Position numbers and translations under genes: made by a program
Assembly: GCF_004522175.1 (NCBI RefSeq)
Contig: NZ_SDEB01000006.1
Coordinates: 124,001 to 188,000, forward strand
Source: Paracoccus ravus
GTDB taxonomy: Bacteria > Pseudomonadota > Alphaproteobacteria > Rhodobacterales > Rhodobacteraceae
Direction of reading: 5' to 3'
DNA: 64,000 nt
Notes under the pieces: model-generated
Database searches by the model: none
What the model saw: only the letters and a program-made list of their open reading frames with translations
Told to the model about the DNA's origin: nothing
Shown here: in pieces, positions 26,228-35,108 of the stretch
Layout of the letters: the number at the start of each line of letters is the position of its first letter
How positions within the stretch are numbered: the first letter of the stretch is position 1

Positions 26228-27277
26228 ATGGCAGAGCCAGCAATCTCATTTCAGGGCGTGACGCGCCGCTATCCGCAAAAAGGCGGGGCGGGCGATGTCG
26301 TGGCCTTGCAGGACATTTCCCTCGACGTGCCGCAAGGCGCGATCACCGGCATCATCGGGCGCTCCGGCGCGGGCAAGTCCACATTGCTGCGCATGGTAAA
26401 CGGGCTTGAGCGCCCCTCCGAAGGCAAGGTCATCGTGAACGGTCACGATGTCGGCGCGGCCTCGGACGCGGCGCTTCGCGGCATCCGCCGCGAGGTCGGG
26501 ATGATCTTCCAGCATTTCAACCTGCTGGCCTCGCGCACCGTGGCGCAGAATATCGCTTTGCCGCTGGAAATCGCGGGCGTCGATTCCGCGCTGATCCGCC
26601 CCCGCGTCGCGGAACTGATCGAGCGTGTTGGCCTGACCGCGCAGGCGGCCCGCTATCCTGCAGAGCTTTCGGGCGGCCAGAAACAGCGCGTCGGCATTGC
26701 CCGCGCGCTTGCAACCGGGCCGCGCGTGCTGCTGTCGGACGAGGCGACCTCGGCGCTGGACCCCGATACGACGCGGCAGGTTCTGGACCAACTCAAGGAC
26801 ATCAACCGCGATCTGGGCCTGACCATCCTGCTCATCACGCATGAAATGGCCGTCGTTCGCGATATTTGCAGCCATGTCGCGGTGATCGAGGCGGGCAAGA
26901 TCGTTGAAGCGGGCGAGACCTATTCCGTCTTCTCGCGCCCGACGCATCCGACCACGCGCAGCTTCCTGCAAGGCGTGACCGGCGTCACCGTGCCGCAATT
27001 CGTCGCGGGCCAGCTTCGGGCCGCGCCTCAAGCCCATGACGCCGAGGCGGTGGTGCAGATCACCTTCACCGGCCGCCACGCCACCGACCCGATGCTGGCG
27101 CGCCTGACCTCCGAGCGTGGCGTCAGCGTCAACATCCTTGCCGGTGCCATCGAGGAAATCGGCGAGCGGCCCTTTGGCAGCCTGATCGTCGGCCTGCCGG
27201 TCGAGCGGCTAGACGAATCCCGCCAATTCCTCGAAGAACACGGCCTTCTGACGGAGGTGCTTGGCTATGTCGGCTAA
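26228..27277 (+). CDS. metN: Methionine ABC transporter, ATP-binding protein
   Basis: A 349-residue ATPase of the MetNIQ importer for D- and L-methionine. Walker A is IIGRSGAGKST (about residue 41), the signature LSGGQKQRVGIARAL near 150, Walker B VLLSDEATSALDP near 170 and the H-loop histidine in LLITHEMAVV. The last 90 residues form the C-terminal ACT-like regulatory domain that senses intracellular methionine (transinhibition). The stop codon overlaps the metI start. GGAAGGA precedes the ATG. Confidence 0.95.
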   Translation: MAEPAISFQGVTRRYPQKGGAGDVVALQDISLDVPQGAITGIIGRSGAGKSTLLRMVNGLERPSEGKVIVNGHDVGAASDAALRGIRREVGMIFQHFNLLASRTVAQNIALPLEIAGVDSALIRPRVAELIERVGLTAQAARYPAELSGGQKQRVGIARALATGPRVLLSDEATSALDPDTTRQVLDQLKDINRDLGLTILLITHEMAVVRDICSHVAVIEAGKIVEAGETYSVFSRPTHPTTRSFLQGVTGVTVPQFVAGQLRAAPQAHDAEAVVQITFTGRHATDPMLARLTSERGVSVNILAGAIEEIGERPFGSLIVGLPVERLDESRQFLEEHGLLTEVLGYVG

Positions 27278-27941
27278 CCTCATCCCGCTTCTGTGGGAAT
27301 CCCTGCTGCAGACGCTCTACATGGTGTTCATGTCCACCGCGCTTGGCACGCTGATCGGCGCGCCGCTGGGGATCTTCCTCGCCACCTCGCGCAAGGGCGA
27401 GCTGCTGTCCGCGCCGGTGCTGAACAAGGTGCTGGGCCTGATCGTGAACGCGGCACGCTCGACCCCCTTCATCATCCTCGTGGTCGCGATCATCCCGCTG
27501 ACCCGGCTGATCGCGGGCACCTCGATCGGGACCACCGCCGCCATCGTGCCTTTGACCATCGCGAGCGCACCCTTCATCGCCCGCCTGATCGAGACCGCGA
27601 TCCGTGAAGTCGATGCAGGCCTGATCGAGGCCGCCCGCGCCATGGGCGCGACACCGGGCCAGATCGTGCGCAAGGTGCTGATCCCCGAGGCCATGCCCGG
27701 CATCATCCTGGGCCTCACGCTCGCCGTGGTCAGCCTGATCGGCTATTCGGCCATGGTCGGCGCGGTCGGCGGCGAGGGTCTGGGCGATCTCGGCATCCGC
27801 TACGGCTATCAGCGCTTCATGCCCGAGGTGATGCTGGCCGTCGTCGTCATCCTGATCGTTCTGGTGCAACTGGTCCAAAGCCTTGGCGAATGGATCGCGG
27901 CCCGCTTCGACAAACGCGCCCCCCGCAACCGGGGCCGCTAA
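27267..27941 (+). CDS. metI: Methionine ABC transporter, permease
   Basis: A 224-residue inner membrane permease of the D-methionine type with about five transmembrane helices. The EAA loop that docks with MetN reads EAARAMGATPGQIVRKVLIPEAMPG. It overlaps metN by 11 bp, which points to translational coupling. The ATG at 27267 is used; the TTG two codons upstream is less likely. A GGCGGCGAGGGLGDLGIRYGY-type segment typical of MetI is present near the end. Confidence 0.95.
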   Translation: MSANLIPLLWESLLQTLYMVFMSTALGTLIGAPLGIFLATSRKGELLSAPVLNKVLGLIVNAARSTPFIILVVAIIPLTRLIAGTSIGTTAAIVPLTIASAPFIARLIETAIREVDAGLIEAARAMGATPGQIVRKVLIPEAMPGIILGLTLAVVSLIGYSAMVGAVGGEGLGDLGIRYGYQRFMPEVMLAVVVILIVLVQLVQSLGEWIAARFDKRAPRNRGR

Positions 27942-27968
27942 GTGATTTTCAACCCGAAAGGACAATCC

Positions 27969-28751
27969 ATGCGTAAACTTCGCATTGCCGCCCTCGCCTC
28001 GACCCTCGCACTGGTCGCCGGCATGGCTTCGGCCGAGGACATCAAGGTCGGCGTCTCGGTCGGCGAGCATGCCGAGATCATGGAGCAGGTCGCAGCCGTC
28101 GCCAAGGAAAAGGGCCTGAACATCGACATCATCGAGTTCACCGATTACGTCGTGCCGAACCAAGCGCTGAACGACGGCGACCTGCAAGCGAACAGCTTCC
28201 AGCACCAGCCCTATCTGGACAACCAGATCAAGGATCGCGGTTTCGATCTGGTCTCGATCGGCAAGACCATCACCACCCCGATGGGCGTCTATTCCGAGAA
28301 GCTGAAATCGCTCGACGATCTGCCCGAGGGGGCCAAGATCGCGCTGCCGAATGACCCGACCAATGGCGGTCGCGCGCTGCTGGTTCTGCAAACCAAAGGC
28401 GTGATCAAGCTGGCCGAAGGCACCGGCCTGACGCCCACCCCGCTGGACGTCACAGAGAATCCGAAGAACGTCAAGTTCCTTGAACTCGATGCCGCCCAGT
28501 TGCCGCGCGCTCTGGCCGATGCCGATGCCGCCGTCATCAACACCAACTACGCGCTGGAAGCCGGTCTGAACCCGGAAAAAGACGCGATCGCGATCGAAGC
28601 CGCCGAAAGCCCCTATGCGAACATCATCGTCGTGCGTACCGCCGACAAGGATGCCGAATGGGCCAAGACGCTGGTCGAGTCCTACAACTCGGACGCCGTG
28701 AAGAAATACATCACCGAGAAATACTCGGGCGCGGTCATCCCCGCCTGGTAA
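27969..28751 (+). CDS. metQ: Methionine-binding periplasmic protein
   Basis: A 260-residue substrate-binding protein of the NlpA family. The signal peptide ends AGMASA-ED and has no lipobox cysteine, so this MetQ is probably a free periplasmic protein, unlike the E. coli lipoprotein. Family motifs include NDGDLQANSFQHQPYL, IALPNDPTNGGRALLVLQ and DAAVINTNYALEAG. GAAAGGA lies before the ATG at 27969. It is the last gene of metNIQ and is followed by a strong terminator. Confidence 0.95.
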   Translation: MRKLRIAALASTLALVAGMASAEDIKVGVSVGEHAEIMEQVAAVAKEKGLNIDIIEFTDYVVPNQALNDGDLQANSFQHQPYLDNQIKDRGFDLVSIGKTITTPMGVYSEKLKSLDDLPEGAKIALPNDPTNGGRALLVLQTKGVIKLAEGTGLTPTPLDVTENPKNVKFLELDAAQLPRALADADAAVINTNYALEAGLNPEKDAIAIEAAESPYANIIVVRTADKDAEWAKTLVESYNSDAVKKYITEKYSGAVIPAW

Positions 28752-28773
28752 GTCCTTCGCGGACCGGAAATGG

Positions 28774-28803
28774 AAACGCCCCGCTTTCGCGGGGCGTTTT
28801 TTT
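28774..28803 (+). terminator. Terminator of metNIQ
   Basis: A 10-bp stem (28774-28783 with 28790-28799) is followed by a run of seven T residues (28797-28803), 22 bp after the metQ stop. This is the clearest intrinsic terminator in the window. Confidence 0.92.
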
Positions 28804-28810
28804 AGTGCGG

Positions 28811-28850
28811 TTTCATTGTCCCGGTGCGGCTTTCATTGTCCCGGTGCGGC
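28811..28850. repeat. Perfect 20-bp tandem duplication at the end of a CoA-transferase gene
   Basis: TTTCATTGTCCCGGTGCGGC occurs twice head to tail (28811-28830, 28831-28850). A further GTGCGG lies just to the left. The copies span the stop codon of the leftward CoA-transferase gene. Because 20 is not a multiple of three, the second copy is read in another frame. Confidence 0.95.
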
Positions 28851-30324
28851 GCAGCCGGTCATGCCAGCTTAGCGCCTCCTCCAGCAGATGTGGTGTATGC
28901 CCGCCCCGAGCGACTGCGCGGTCGAAGTAATCCTGCAGCCCCTCACGCCATTCCGGATCGACGCAATTGTCGATGATCAGTTGCGCACGCTCGCGCGGCG
29001 CGAGACCACGCAGATCAGCCAGCCCCTGTTCGGTGACAAGGATATCCACGTCATGCTCGGTATGATCGACATGGCTGACCATCGGTACGATGGAGGAAAT
29101 CCGACCATCCTTGGCGGTGGACTTGGTCACAAACACCGACAGATAGGCGTTGCGCGCGAAATCGCCCGAGCCGCCGATGCCGTTCATCATATTCGTGCCC
29201 ATGACATGGGTCGAGTTCACATTGCCATAGATGTCAAACTCCAAGGCCGTGTTGATCGCGATAATGCCAAGGCGACGAACGACCTCGGGATGGTTCGATA
29301 TCTCTTGCGGGCGCAGGACCAGCTTGCGCTTGTAATCCTGGAACCGCGCCATGACCTCGGCATATTTCGGCTCGGAGAGCGTGATGGACGAGCCCGAGGC
29401 AAAGACCATCTTGCCCGCATCCATCAGATCGAAGGTCGAATCCTGCAAGACCTCACTATACATCGTCAGACCCTCGAAGGGGCTATCGATGAAGCCATGC
29501 ATCACCGCATTGGCGATGCTGCCGATGCCCGCTTGCAAGGGATGCAGCGAGGCAGGCATCCGGCCCTTGGCGACTTCCTGCGTGAAGAACTCGGTCAGGT
29601 GCCCCGCGATCTGCCGCGTGCCAGCATCGGGCTCGGTCACAGTCGAGGACGAGTCGAGCTTGTTCGAGATCACGATTGCCGCGATCTTTTCCGGCGGGAT
29701 CGGGATATAAGGGAAGCCCGCGCGACTTTCCGGCGTCACGACCGGGATCGGCGTCCGCACCGGCCAATAGGTCGGGATATAGATGTCATGCAGCCCTTCC
29801 AGATCGGCGGATTGGTTCAGGTTGATCTCGACGATGACCTGCTTGGCGAGAATGGCGAAGCTGGCCGAATTGCCGACGGAGGTGGTGGGGACAATGCCGC
29901 CATTTTCGGTAATTGCGGCAGCCTCGACGATGGCGATATCGACGCCCGGCAATTGCCCGGTGCGCAGCTGTTCGACGGTCTCGGACAAATGCTGGTCGAT
30001 ATACATGACCTCGCCCGCATTGATGGCGCGGCGCAGCGACGGGTCCGACATGAAGGGCATGCGGCGGGCGGTGACATGGGCCTCGTTGAGGATCTTGTCC
30101 AGATCATTGCCCAAGGACGCCCCGGTCATCAGCGTCACTTTCAGCGGGGACTGCCGGGCGCGCTCGGCCAAAGCCAGCGGCACGGCCTTGGCCTCGCCCG
30201 AGCGGGTAAAGCCGCTCATCCCCAGTACCATGCCGTCCCGGATCAGGCCAGCGGCCTCATCGGCACTCACGACGCGGTCGCGCAACCCCTTGTGGCGGAT
30301 ACGATTCAGATAGTCTTCGGTCAT
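28813..30324 (-). CDS. Acetyl-CoA hydrolase / succinyl-CoA:acetate CoA-transferase
   Basis: A 503-residue enzyme of the acetyl-CoA hydrolase/transferase family, with the two-domain CoA-transferase fold. Family regions include GMVLGMSGFTRSGEAKAVP near the start, IVEAAAITENGGIVPTTSVGNS, TNMMNGIGGSGDFARNAYLS and VTEQGLADLRGLAPRERA. Close relatives (AarC, Cat1) move CoA between succinyl-CoA and acetate; simple hydrolysis is the alternative. The C-terminal residues AAPGQ come from the tandem duplication described separately. It stands alone, convergent with metQ. Confidence 0.88.
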   Translation of the reverse strand: MTEDYLNRIRHKGLRDRVVSADEAAGLIRDGMVLGMSGFTRSGEAKAVPLALAERARQSPLKVTLMTGASLGNDLDKILNEAHVTARRMPFMSDPSLRRAINAGEVMYIDQHLSETVEQLRTGQLPGVDIAIVEAAAITENGGIVPTTSVGNSASFAILAKQVIVEINLNQSADLEGLHDIYIPTYWPVRTPIPVVTPESRAGFPYIPIPPEKIAAIVISNKLDSSSTVTEPDAGTRQIAGHLTEFFTQEVAKGRMPASLHPLQAGIGSIANAVMHGFIDSPFEGLTMYSEVLQDSTFDLMDAGKMVFASGSSITLSEPKYAEVMARFQDYKRKLVLRPQEISNHPEVVRRLGIIAINTALEFDIYGNVNSTHVMGTNMMNGIGGSGDFARNAYLSVFVTKSTAKDGRISSIVPMVSHVDHTEHDVDILVTEQGLADLRGLAPRERAQLIIDNCVDPEWREGLQDYFDRAVARGGHTPHLLEEALSWHDRLRRTGTMKAAPGQ

Positions 30325-30404
30325 GATGTCCTCAGTCTCCTCGATCCGACCCGATTATGAGGGTTCAGGATCACAGACAAATCAAGGCCGACATGCGCAT
30401 AGCG

Positions 30405-30430
30405 CAAAGCCGGGCCAAGGCCCGGCTTTG
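30405..30430 (-). terminator. Terminator of the doxX gene
   Basis: CAAAGCCGGG (30405-30414) pairs with 30421-30430 with a 6-base loop, 17 bp past the doxX stop on the minus strand. Three T residues end the stem; a moderate intrinsic terminator. Confidence 0.6.
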
Positions 30431-30446
30431 TCGCATTCACGTGGTG

Positions 30447-30872
30447 TCATTTTCTGCGGGAAAGCGCCCATGACCCGTCGCCCAAGAGCGACAGCGCGCC
30501 CATCACCACGGCCCAGAGGACGGGATATTCCCAGCCGCCGCCTTGGTTCGAGAAGGTGAAGCCATTGCTGCCATGACCGAAGACGGCAGCACCCAGCAGC
30601 ACCGGGATCATCACGAGCGAGATCCAGCGCGTATAGATCCCCGCGATCAGGGCAAGACCGCCGCCGACCTCGATCAGGATCGTGAGGTAACCCAGCGCGC
30701 CCGGCAGGCCGATGGATTCAAAGTAACCGGCGGTTCCGGCGGGGGTGAAGATGAAGAGCTTGATCAACCCGTGGATCAGGAAGAACAGGCCGGTCGAGAC
30801 ACGAAGCAGGAAAGCGGCAAGATCTGCCCGGTTTTCCGTGCCGGAGGCGTAGCTCAGCGAAAGATCAGACAT
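30447..30872 (-). CDS. DoxX family membrane protein
   Basis: A 141-residue protein with four predicted transmembrane helices, with the DoxX pattern LLRVSTGLFFLIHGLIKLF in the first and GALGYLTILIEVGGGLALIAGIYTRW in the second and third. DoxX proteins are linked to quinone-dependent or thiol redox chemistry, but this branch has no proven function. It is divergent from a LysR gene, which is probably its regulator. Confidence 0.87.
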   Translation of the reverse strand: MSDLSLSYASGTENRADLAAFLLRVSTGLFFLIHGLIKLFIFTPAGTAGYFESIGLPGALGYLTILIEVGGGLALIAGIYTRWISLVMIPVLLGAAVFGHGSNGFTFSNQGGGWEYPVLWAVVMGALSLLGDGSWALSRRK

Positions 30873-30921
30873 TTCGATGTTCCTTTGAGGGGGTGTGTTC
30901 TGATGCAGGGGATTTAGGCGG

Positions 30922-30936
30922 TTGCCACTGTCGCAA
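30922..30936. promoter_or_regulatory. LysR-type operator between doxX and its regulator
   Basis: TTGC-CACTGTC-GCAA is a dyad of the T-N11-A type used by LysR regulators. It is central in the 109-bp divergent intergenic region, 50 bp from the doxX start and 46 bp from the LysR start. Confidence 0.55.
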
Positions 30937-30981
30937 AAATGGACATTATTATGGAAACATTACCGCCAATTTGAGGATAGA

Positions 30982-31896
30982 ATGGACCGGCTGGACGGAA
31001 TCCGCGCCTTTGTCGCCGTGGTGGACGCGGCGTCCTTCACGCGGGCGGGCAAGCGGCTGGGGATCTCGAACAAGCTGGTCAGCAAATATGTCGCGACGCT
31101 GGAATCGCATCAGGGCGTGACGCTGCTGAACCGCACGACGCGCTCGCTGTCTCTGACGCCAGCGGGAGAGCGTTTTCTCTTGGCAGCGCGGCGGGTGCTT
31201 TCGGCGGTCGAGGAGCTTGACGCGCAGGCCCGCGCCGATGAAGGCACGCTTTCTGGCAGGCTGCTCGTCACCGCCCCGGTCACTTTCGGCGAGATGTTCG
31301 TCTCGGTCCTGACGCATGATTTCATCGCTGCCAATCCGGGCATCTCAATCGACCTGCGCCTGACCGACCGCTATGTCGATCTTGCGGCCGAGGGTTTCGA
31401 TCTGGCGCTGCGCATCGGGGTTCTGGCCGATTCCAGCCTGATCGGGCGGAGGATCGGGCGCACCGAATCCGTCACCGTCGCCAGTCCCGCCTATCTCGAT
31501 GCGCATGGCCGCCCGAACCATCCCGACGCGCTGCGCGAGCATGTGAACATCCGCGACAGCAATGTGCCGTCGATCCATCGCGCGACCTTCGTGATCGAGG
31601 GCAAGGCCGTCAGCGTCCCCCTGCCCGGCCGGATCACCGTGAACAGCCCGCAAGCCGTGCGCCGCCTTGCCCTGGAGGGGCACGGCATCGGCATCATCCC
31701 GCGCTTCGTCGTCGAACACGACTTGGCCGAAGGGCGGCTGGAGCGGCTGCTCTCAGGCTTTCCGGGGCCGCAGCTTGATATCCAGGCGCTCTATCTGCCG
31801 CAGCCTTTCATCCCGCCGCGGCTGACGGCCTATCTGGAGCATCTGCGGCGCAATCTCAGCCCGCAGATCGGGAAAGCACTGCCCCCGGATTCATGA
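30982..31896 (+). CDS. LysR-family regulator next to doxX
   Basis: A 304-residue transcription factor. The winged helix-turn-helix covers residues 1-60 (MDRLDGIRAFVAVVDAASFTRAGKRLGIS) and the effector-binding domain about 90-295. The class resembles CrgA-type regulators, which usually control a divergent oxidoreductase or membrane gene. GAGGATAG precedes the ATG at 30982; an upstream GTG/TTG extension would run through the operator. Its last 41 bp overlap the 3' end of the convergent FAD oxidase gene. Confidence 0.9.
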   Translation: MDRLDGIRAFVAVVDAASFTRAGKRLGISNKLVSKYVATLESHQGVTLLNRTTRSLSLTPAGERFLLAARRVLSAVEELDAQARADEGTLSGRLLVTAPVTFGEMFVSVLTHDFIAANPGISIDLRLTDRYVDLAAEGFDLALRIGVLADSSLIGRRIGRTESVTVASPAYLDAHGRPNHPDALREHVNIRDSNVPSIHRATFVIEGKAVSVPLPGRITVNSPQAVRRLALEGHGIGIIPRFVVEHDLAEGRLERLLSGFPGPQLDIQALYLPQPFIPPRLTAYLEHLRRNLSPQIGKALPPDS

Positions 31897-33262
31897 TCCC
31901 CAGCGGGTCGAGCGCCGCTTTGATCGCACGCATCGCCGCCAGCCGCGCCGGATCACCCCAGCGTTCCAGTTCCGCGACCTTGAGCCGCCCGACACCATGT
32001 TCCGCCGAGAAGGAACCACCCCGCGCAACGACCATCTCATGCACCATCAGCGACAAGTCCTTTCGCTGATCGTCATATTCCGTGCGGTCGCGGCCCTTTG
32101 CGGGGAAGAGGTTGTAATGCAGATTGCCGTCGCCGAGATGGCCGAAGCAATTCACCCGCAGGTCCGAGCGCGCCGCCAAGGCCGCATTGGCCTCGCGGAT
32201 GAAGCCCGCGATCTCGGAAAGCGGCAAGCTGATATCATGGCTCGCAATCGCGCCGATACGGCGGTTCGCCTCGGGGATATGCTCGCGCAGATGCCAGAAC
32301 CCCGCAGCCTGCTGACCCGATTGCGCGATCACCCCGTCGCTGACGAGGCCCTGCTCCAAGGCATCCGCAAAAAGCGCTTCCAGAGCCGCGTCGGGCGAGA
32401 TGCCCGCAGGCAGACCGACCTCGATCAGCACCGACCATGAGGCTTTGGGCAAGGGCTGGCGGATCTCGGGCAAGGTCTCGGCGAGGAAGGCCAGACCCTG
32501 ACCGCCGATCAGCTCGAACGCCGTGACGCCGCCCGCCATATGGCCCTCGGCCAGCGACAAAAGCGTCAGCGCCGCCTCGGGCGAGGGCACCTGCAGCATC
32601 GCCACGCCGACATTCGGCGGCGGCACGACCAGCTTGAGGCTGGCGGCGGTGATCACCCCCAGCGTCCCCTCGGCCCCGATCAGGAGGTCGCGCAGGTCGT
32701 AGCCGGTATTGTCCTTGCGCAGGCGCTTGAGGTCATGGACGACGCTGCCGTCAGGCAGCACCGCCTCGATGCCAAGGCACAGCGCGCGGGCCGTGCCGTA
32801 GCGTAGGGCGGTGACGCCGCCCGCATTGGTCGCAAGGCAGCCGCCGATCGCCGCCGTGCCCTGGCTTGCGAGCGACAAGGGGAACAGCCGCCCTTCCCCC
32901 TCTGCGGCGTCACGCACGGCTTGCAGGGTCATGCCCGCCTCGGCCACCAGCACGTTTTCCGAGGGAAAAATACTGCGCAGCGCAATCATTCGCTCAAGCG
33001 AGAGAACCAGAGGCGCGGGGCCGTCCGCCATCACCTGCCCGCCGACCAGCCCCGTGCCGCCGCCCCGCGTGACGATGCCGACGCGCGCCTCGGCGCAGGC
33101 CCGGACCACGGCAGCGACCTCGGCCGTGTTGCGCGGGGCTGCGACCAGACCGGCCTGACCGTGATAGCGGCCACGCGGCTCTTCCAGATAAGCGGGGGTA
33201 ACGGGACGCAGCACGCCCTCGGGCAGCAGAGCGGCAAGCCGGTCATCGGCGGGATTGAGCAT
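31856..33262 (-). CDS. FAD-linked oxidase, D-2-hydroxyacid dehydrogenase type
   Basis: A 468-residue flavoprotein of the GlcD/D-lactate dehydrogenase family. The PCMH-type FAD site has VTRGGGTGLVGGQ (about residue 65) and GGCLATNAGGVTALRYG (about 140). The C-terminal catalytic domain has the metal-binding histidines in NCFGHLGDGNLHYN and SAEHGVGRLK. Likely substrates are D-2-hydroxyglutarate or D-lactate, with electrons going to an acceptor such as electron-transfer flavoprotein; the exact substrate cannot be told. The start ATG shares its A with the stop of the upstream GNAT gene. Confidence 0.88.
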   Translation of the reverse strand: MLNPADDRLAALLPEGVLRPVTPAYLEEPRGRYHGQAGLVAAPRNTAEVAAVVRACAEARVGIVTRGGGTGLVGGQVMADGPAPLVLSLERMIALRSIFPSENVLVAEAGMTLQAVRDAAEGEGRLFPLSLASQGTAAIGGCLATNAGGVTALRYGTARALCLGIEAVLPDGSVVHDLKRLRKDNTGYDLRDLLIGAEGTLGVITAASLKLVVPPPNVGVAMLQVPSPEAALTLLSLAEGHMAGGVTAFELIGGQGLAFLAETLPEIRQPLPKASWSVLIEVGLPAGISPDAALEALFADALEQGLVSDGVIAQSGQQAAGFWHLREHIPEANRRIGAIASHDISLPLSEIAGFIREANAALAARSDLRVNCFGHLGDGNLHYNLFPAKGRDRTEYDDQRKDLSLMVHEMVVARGGSFSAEHGVGRLKVAELERWGDPARLAAMRAIKAALDPLGIMNPGAVLSRSAG

Positions 33263-33843
33263 TAGCGGACCTCGGTCTTGCCCCGGCGATCTGTGCGCAG
33301 GTTCGAGTAAAGCACATGGTTGCGCCAGCGCCCGTTGATTTGCAGGTAGCTTTGCGCAACGCCCTCATATTTGAAGCCCGCCCGTTCCAGCGCTCCGCGT
33401 GAGGCGACATTCTCGGGCAGGCAGGCGGCCTCGATCCGGCTCAGATCCATCCCGGCGAAAGCGTGATTGACCAAGGCCCCGATGGCCTCGCGCATGAAAC
33501 CCTGGCGGGCATGAGGCTGGCCGATCCAATAGCCGATGGTCGCCGATTGCGCCGGGCCGCGCCGGATATTGTCGAGTGTGATCGCGCCCAGAAGCGTGCC
33601 GTCATGGCGCACGAGGAACAAGGGCAGCGCCGTGCCATTGCGGTTCGCGCGCTGCGCCCAATAGACGCGATTGGTGAAGCTTTTCTTGGAGAGATGATCG
33701 GGAGCCCAGACGGGCTCCCAAGGGGTCAGAAAATCGCGGCTGACCGTACGCAAGGCCGACCATGCGTCGTAATCGCCATGTGCTGGCAAACGCAGCACCA
33801 TCCGCTCGGTTTCAAGGCGAGGCGGACGGCGGCGGTTGAACAT
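33262..33843 (-). CDS. GNAT acetyltransferase, RimJ/RimL type
   Basis: A 193-residue acetyl-CoA-dependent N-acetyltransferase. The pattern LETERMVLRLPAHGDYDAWSALR, IGYWIGQPHARQGFMREAI (acetyl-CoA pyrophosphate loop) and ENVASRGALERAGFKYEGVAQSYLQING are typical of the RimJ/RimL group, which acetylates N-termini of ribosomal or other proteins. It overlaps by one base both with the M16 peptidase gene before it and the oxidase gene after it, so it is translated from a shared message. Confidence 0.9.
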   Translation of the reverse strand: MFNRRRPPRLETERMVLRLPAHGDYDAWSALRTVSRDFLTPWEPVWAPDHLSKKSFTNRVYWAQRANRNGTALPLFLVRHDGTLLGAITLDNIRRGPAQSATIGYWIGQPHARQGFMREAIGALVNHAFAGMDLSRIEAACLPENVASRGALERAGFKYEGVAQSYLQINGRWRNHVLYSNLRTDRRGKTEVR

Positions 33844-35108
33844 CAGGCGGCGAGCCTTTCAGCCAGTTTATCTCGGCTCGGAGCAGAACGCACCGGACCG
33901 TAAAGCGCAAGGGCTGGTCGCGCATTCTGGATCAGGCGCTCGGCATGGGCGCGCACATCGGCCACACTCACCGCGTCGATCCTTTCGGCGACCTCGGCCG
34001 GATCGGCGACCCGGCCCCAGATCGCGAGCGAGCGCGCCATGCGTTCGGCCTGACCGGTCGGGCTTTCCAGTCCCATCAGCAGACCCGCTTTCAACTGAGC
34101 GCGGGCGCGGGCGATCTCGGTCTCGGTCATATCCTCGGCCGAGCGTTTCATCTCATCAATGGTCAGATTGGCCAAATCGGCAATCTGATCACCCGAGGTT
34201 CCGGCATAGATCGTGACCATGCCGGTATCGTCATGGAAGCCCGATTGGGCAAAGATCGAATAGCACAGGCCACGCTCTTCGCGCACCTTCTGGAACAGGC
34301 GCGAGGACATGCCGCCGCCCAGGGCCGAGGTCCAGATCTGCGCCGCGTAGAAATCCGGGGCCATATAGCCCGGACCCTCGAAGGCCAGCGCGAAATGGGC
34401 CTGTTCGAGCTTCTTCACGCGCCGCGTCTCGGCACCTTGCCAGCGGGCAGGCTCGCGCCGCGTTTGCGGACGGGCGGAAAGATGCGAGAAGATGCCCTCA
34501 ACCTGACGCAGGATCGCGTCGTGATCGACCGCACCGGCGGCGGCCACGATCATGCGTTCGGGACCGTAATGCTCGGTGATGAAACCCGAGAGGTCCTCGC
34601 GCGAGAAATTGCTGACCCGCTCGGCCGGACCAAGGATGGTGCGACCCATCGGCTGGTTCGGATAAGCGGCCTCTTGCAGCCAATCGAAGATCACGTCGTC
34701 AGGCGTGTCGAGGCTTTGGCCGATCTCCTGCAGGATCACGCCACGCTCGACCTCGATTTCGCGCTGATCGAAGATCGGGTTCAGCACGATATCCGAGATC
34801 ACGTCCAAGGCCATGCCAACATCACCCGAGAGCACCCGCGCGTAATACGAGGTCACATCGCGCGAGGTATAGGCGTTGATATAGCCGCCGACATTCTCGA
34901 TCGCTTCTGCAATCTGCAAGGCACTGCGCGTCGGCGTGCCCTTGAAGGCCATATGCTCGAGAAAATGGGCAATGCCGTTCTGGTCCGCGCGCTCGTCGCG
35001 GCAGCCGGCACCGACCCAGACCCCGATGGCGGCCGAGTGCAGGCCGGGCATATCGCGCGTGATGACGCGCAGGCCATTGGAAAGGGTGCTGATGCGGGTT
35101 TGGCTCAC
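33843..35108 (-). CDS. M16 family zinc peptidase
   Basis: A 421-residue peptidase related to the mitochondrial processing peptidase beta subunit. The inverted zinc motif H-x-x-E-H is in AHFLEHMAFKGT near residue 50, and the third ligand is a glutamate about 75 residues later in EVERGVILQEI. RLFQKVREERGLCYSI marks the second half. No signal peptide is seen, so a cytosolic role is likely. It overlaps thrC by 4 bp (ATGA), a linkage common in Rhodobacteraceae. Confidence 0.92.
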   Translation of the reverse strand: MSQTRISTLSNGLRVITRDMPGLHSAAIGVWVGAGCRDERADQNGIAHFLEHMAFKGTPTRSALQIAEAIENVGGYINAYTSRDVTSYYARVLSGDVGMALDVISDIVLNPIFDQREIEVERGVILQEIGQSLDTPDDVIFDWLQEAAYPNQPMGRTILGPAERVSNFSREDLSGFITEHYGPERMIVAAAGAVDHDAILRQVEGIFSHLSARPQTRREPARWQGAETRRVKKLEQAHFALAFEGPGYMAPDFYAAQIWTSALGGGMSSRLFQKVREERGLCYSIFAQSGFHDDTGMVTIYAGTSGDQIADLANLTIDEMKRSAEDMTETEIARARAQLKAGLLMGLESPTGQAERMARSLAIWGRVADPAEVAERIDAVSVADVRAHAERLIQNARPALALYGPVRSAPSRDKLAERLAA

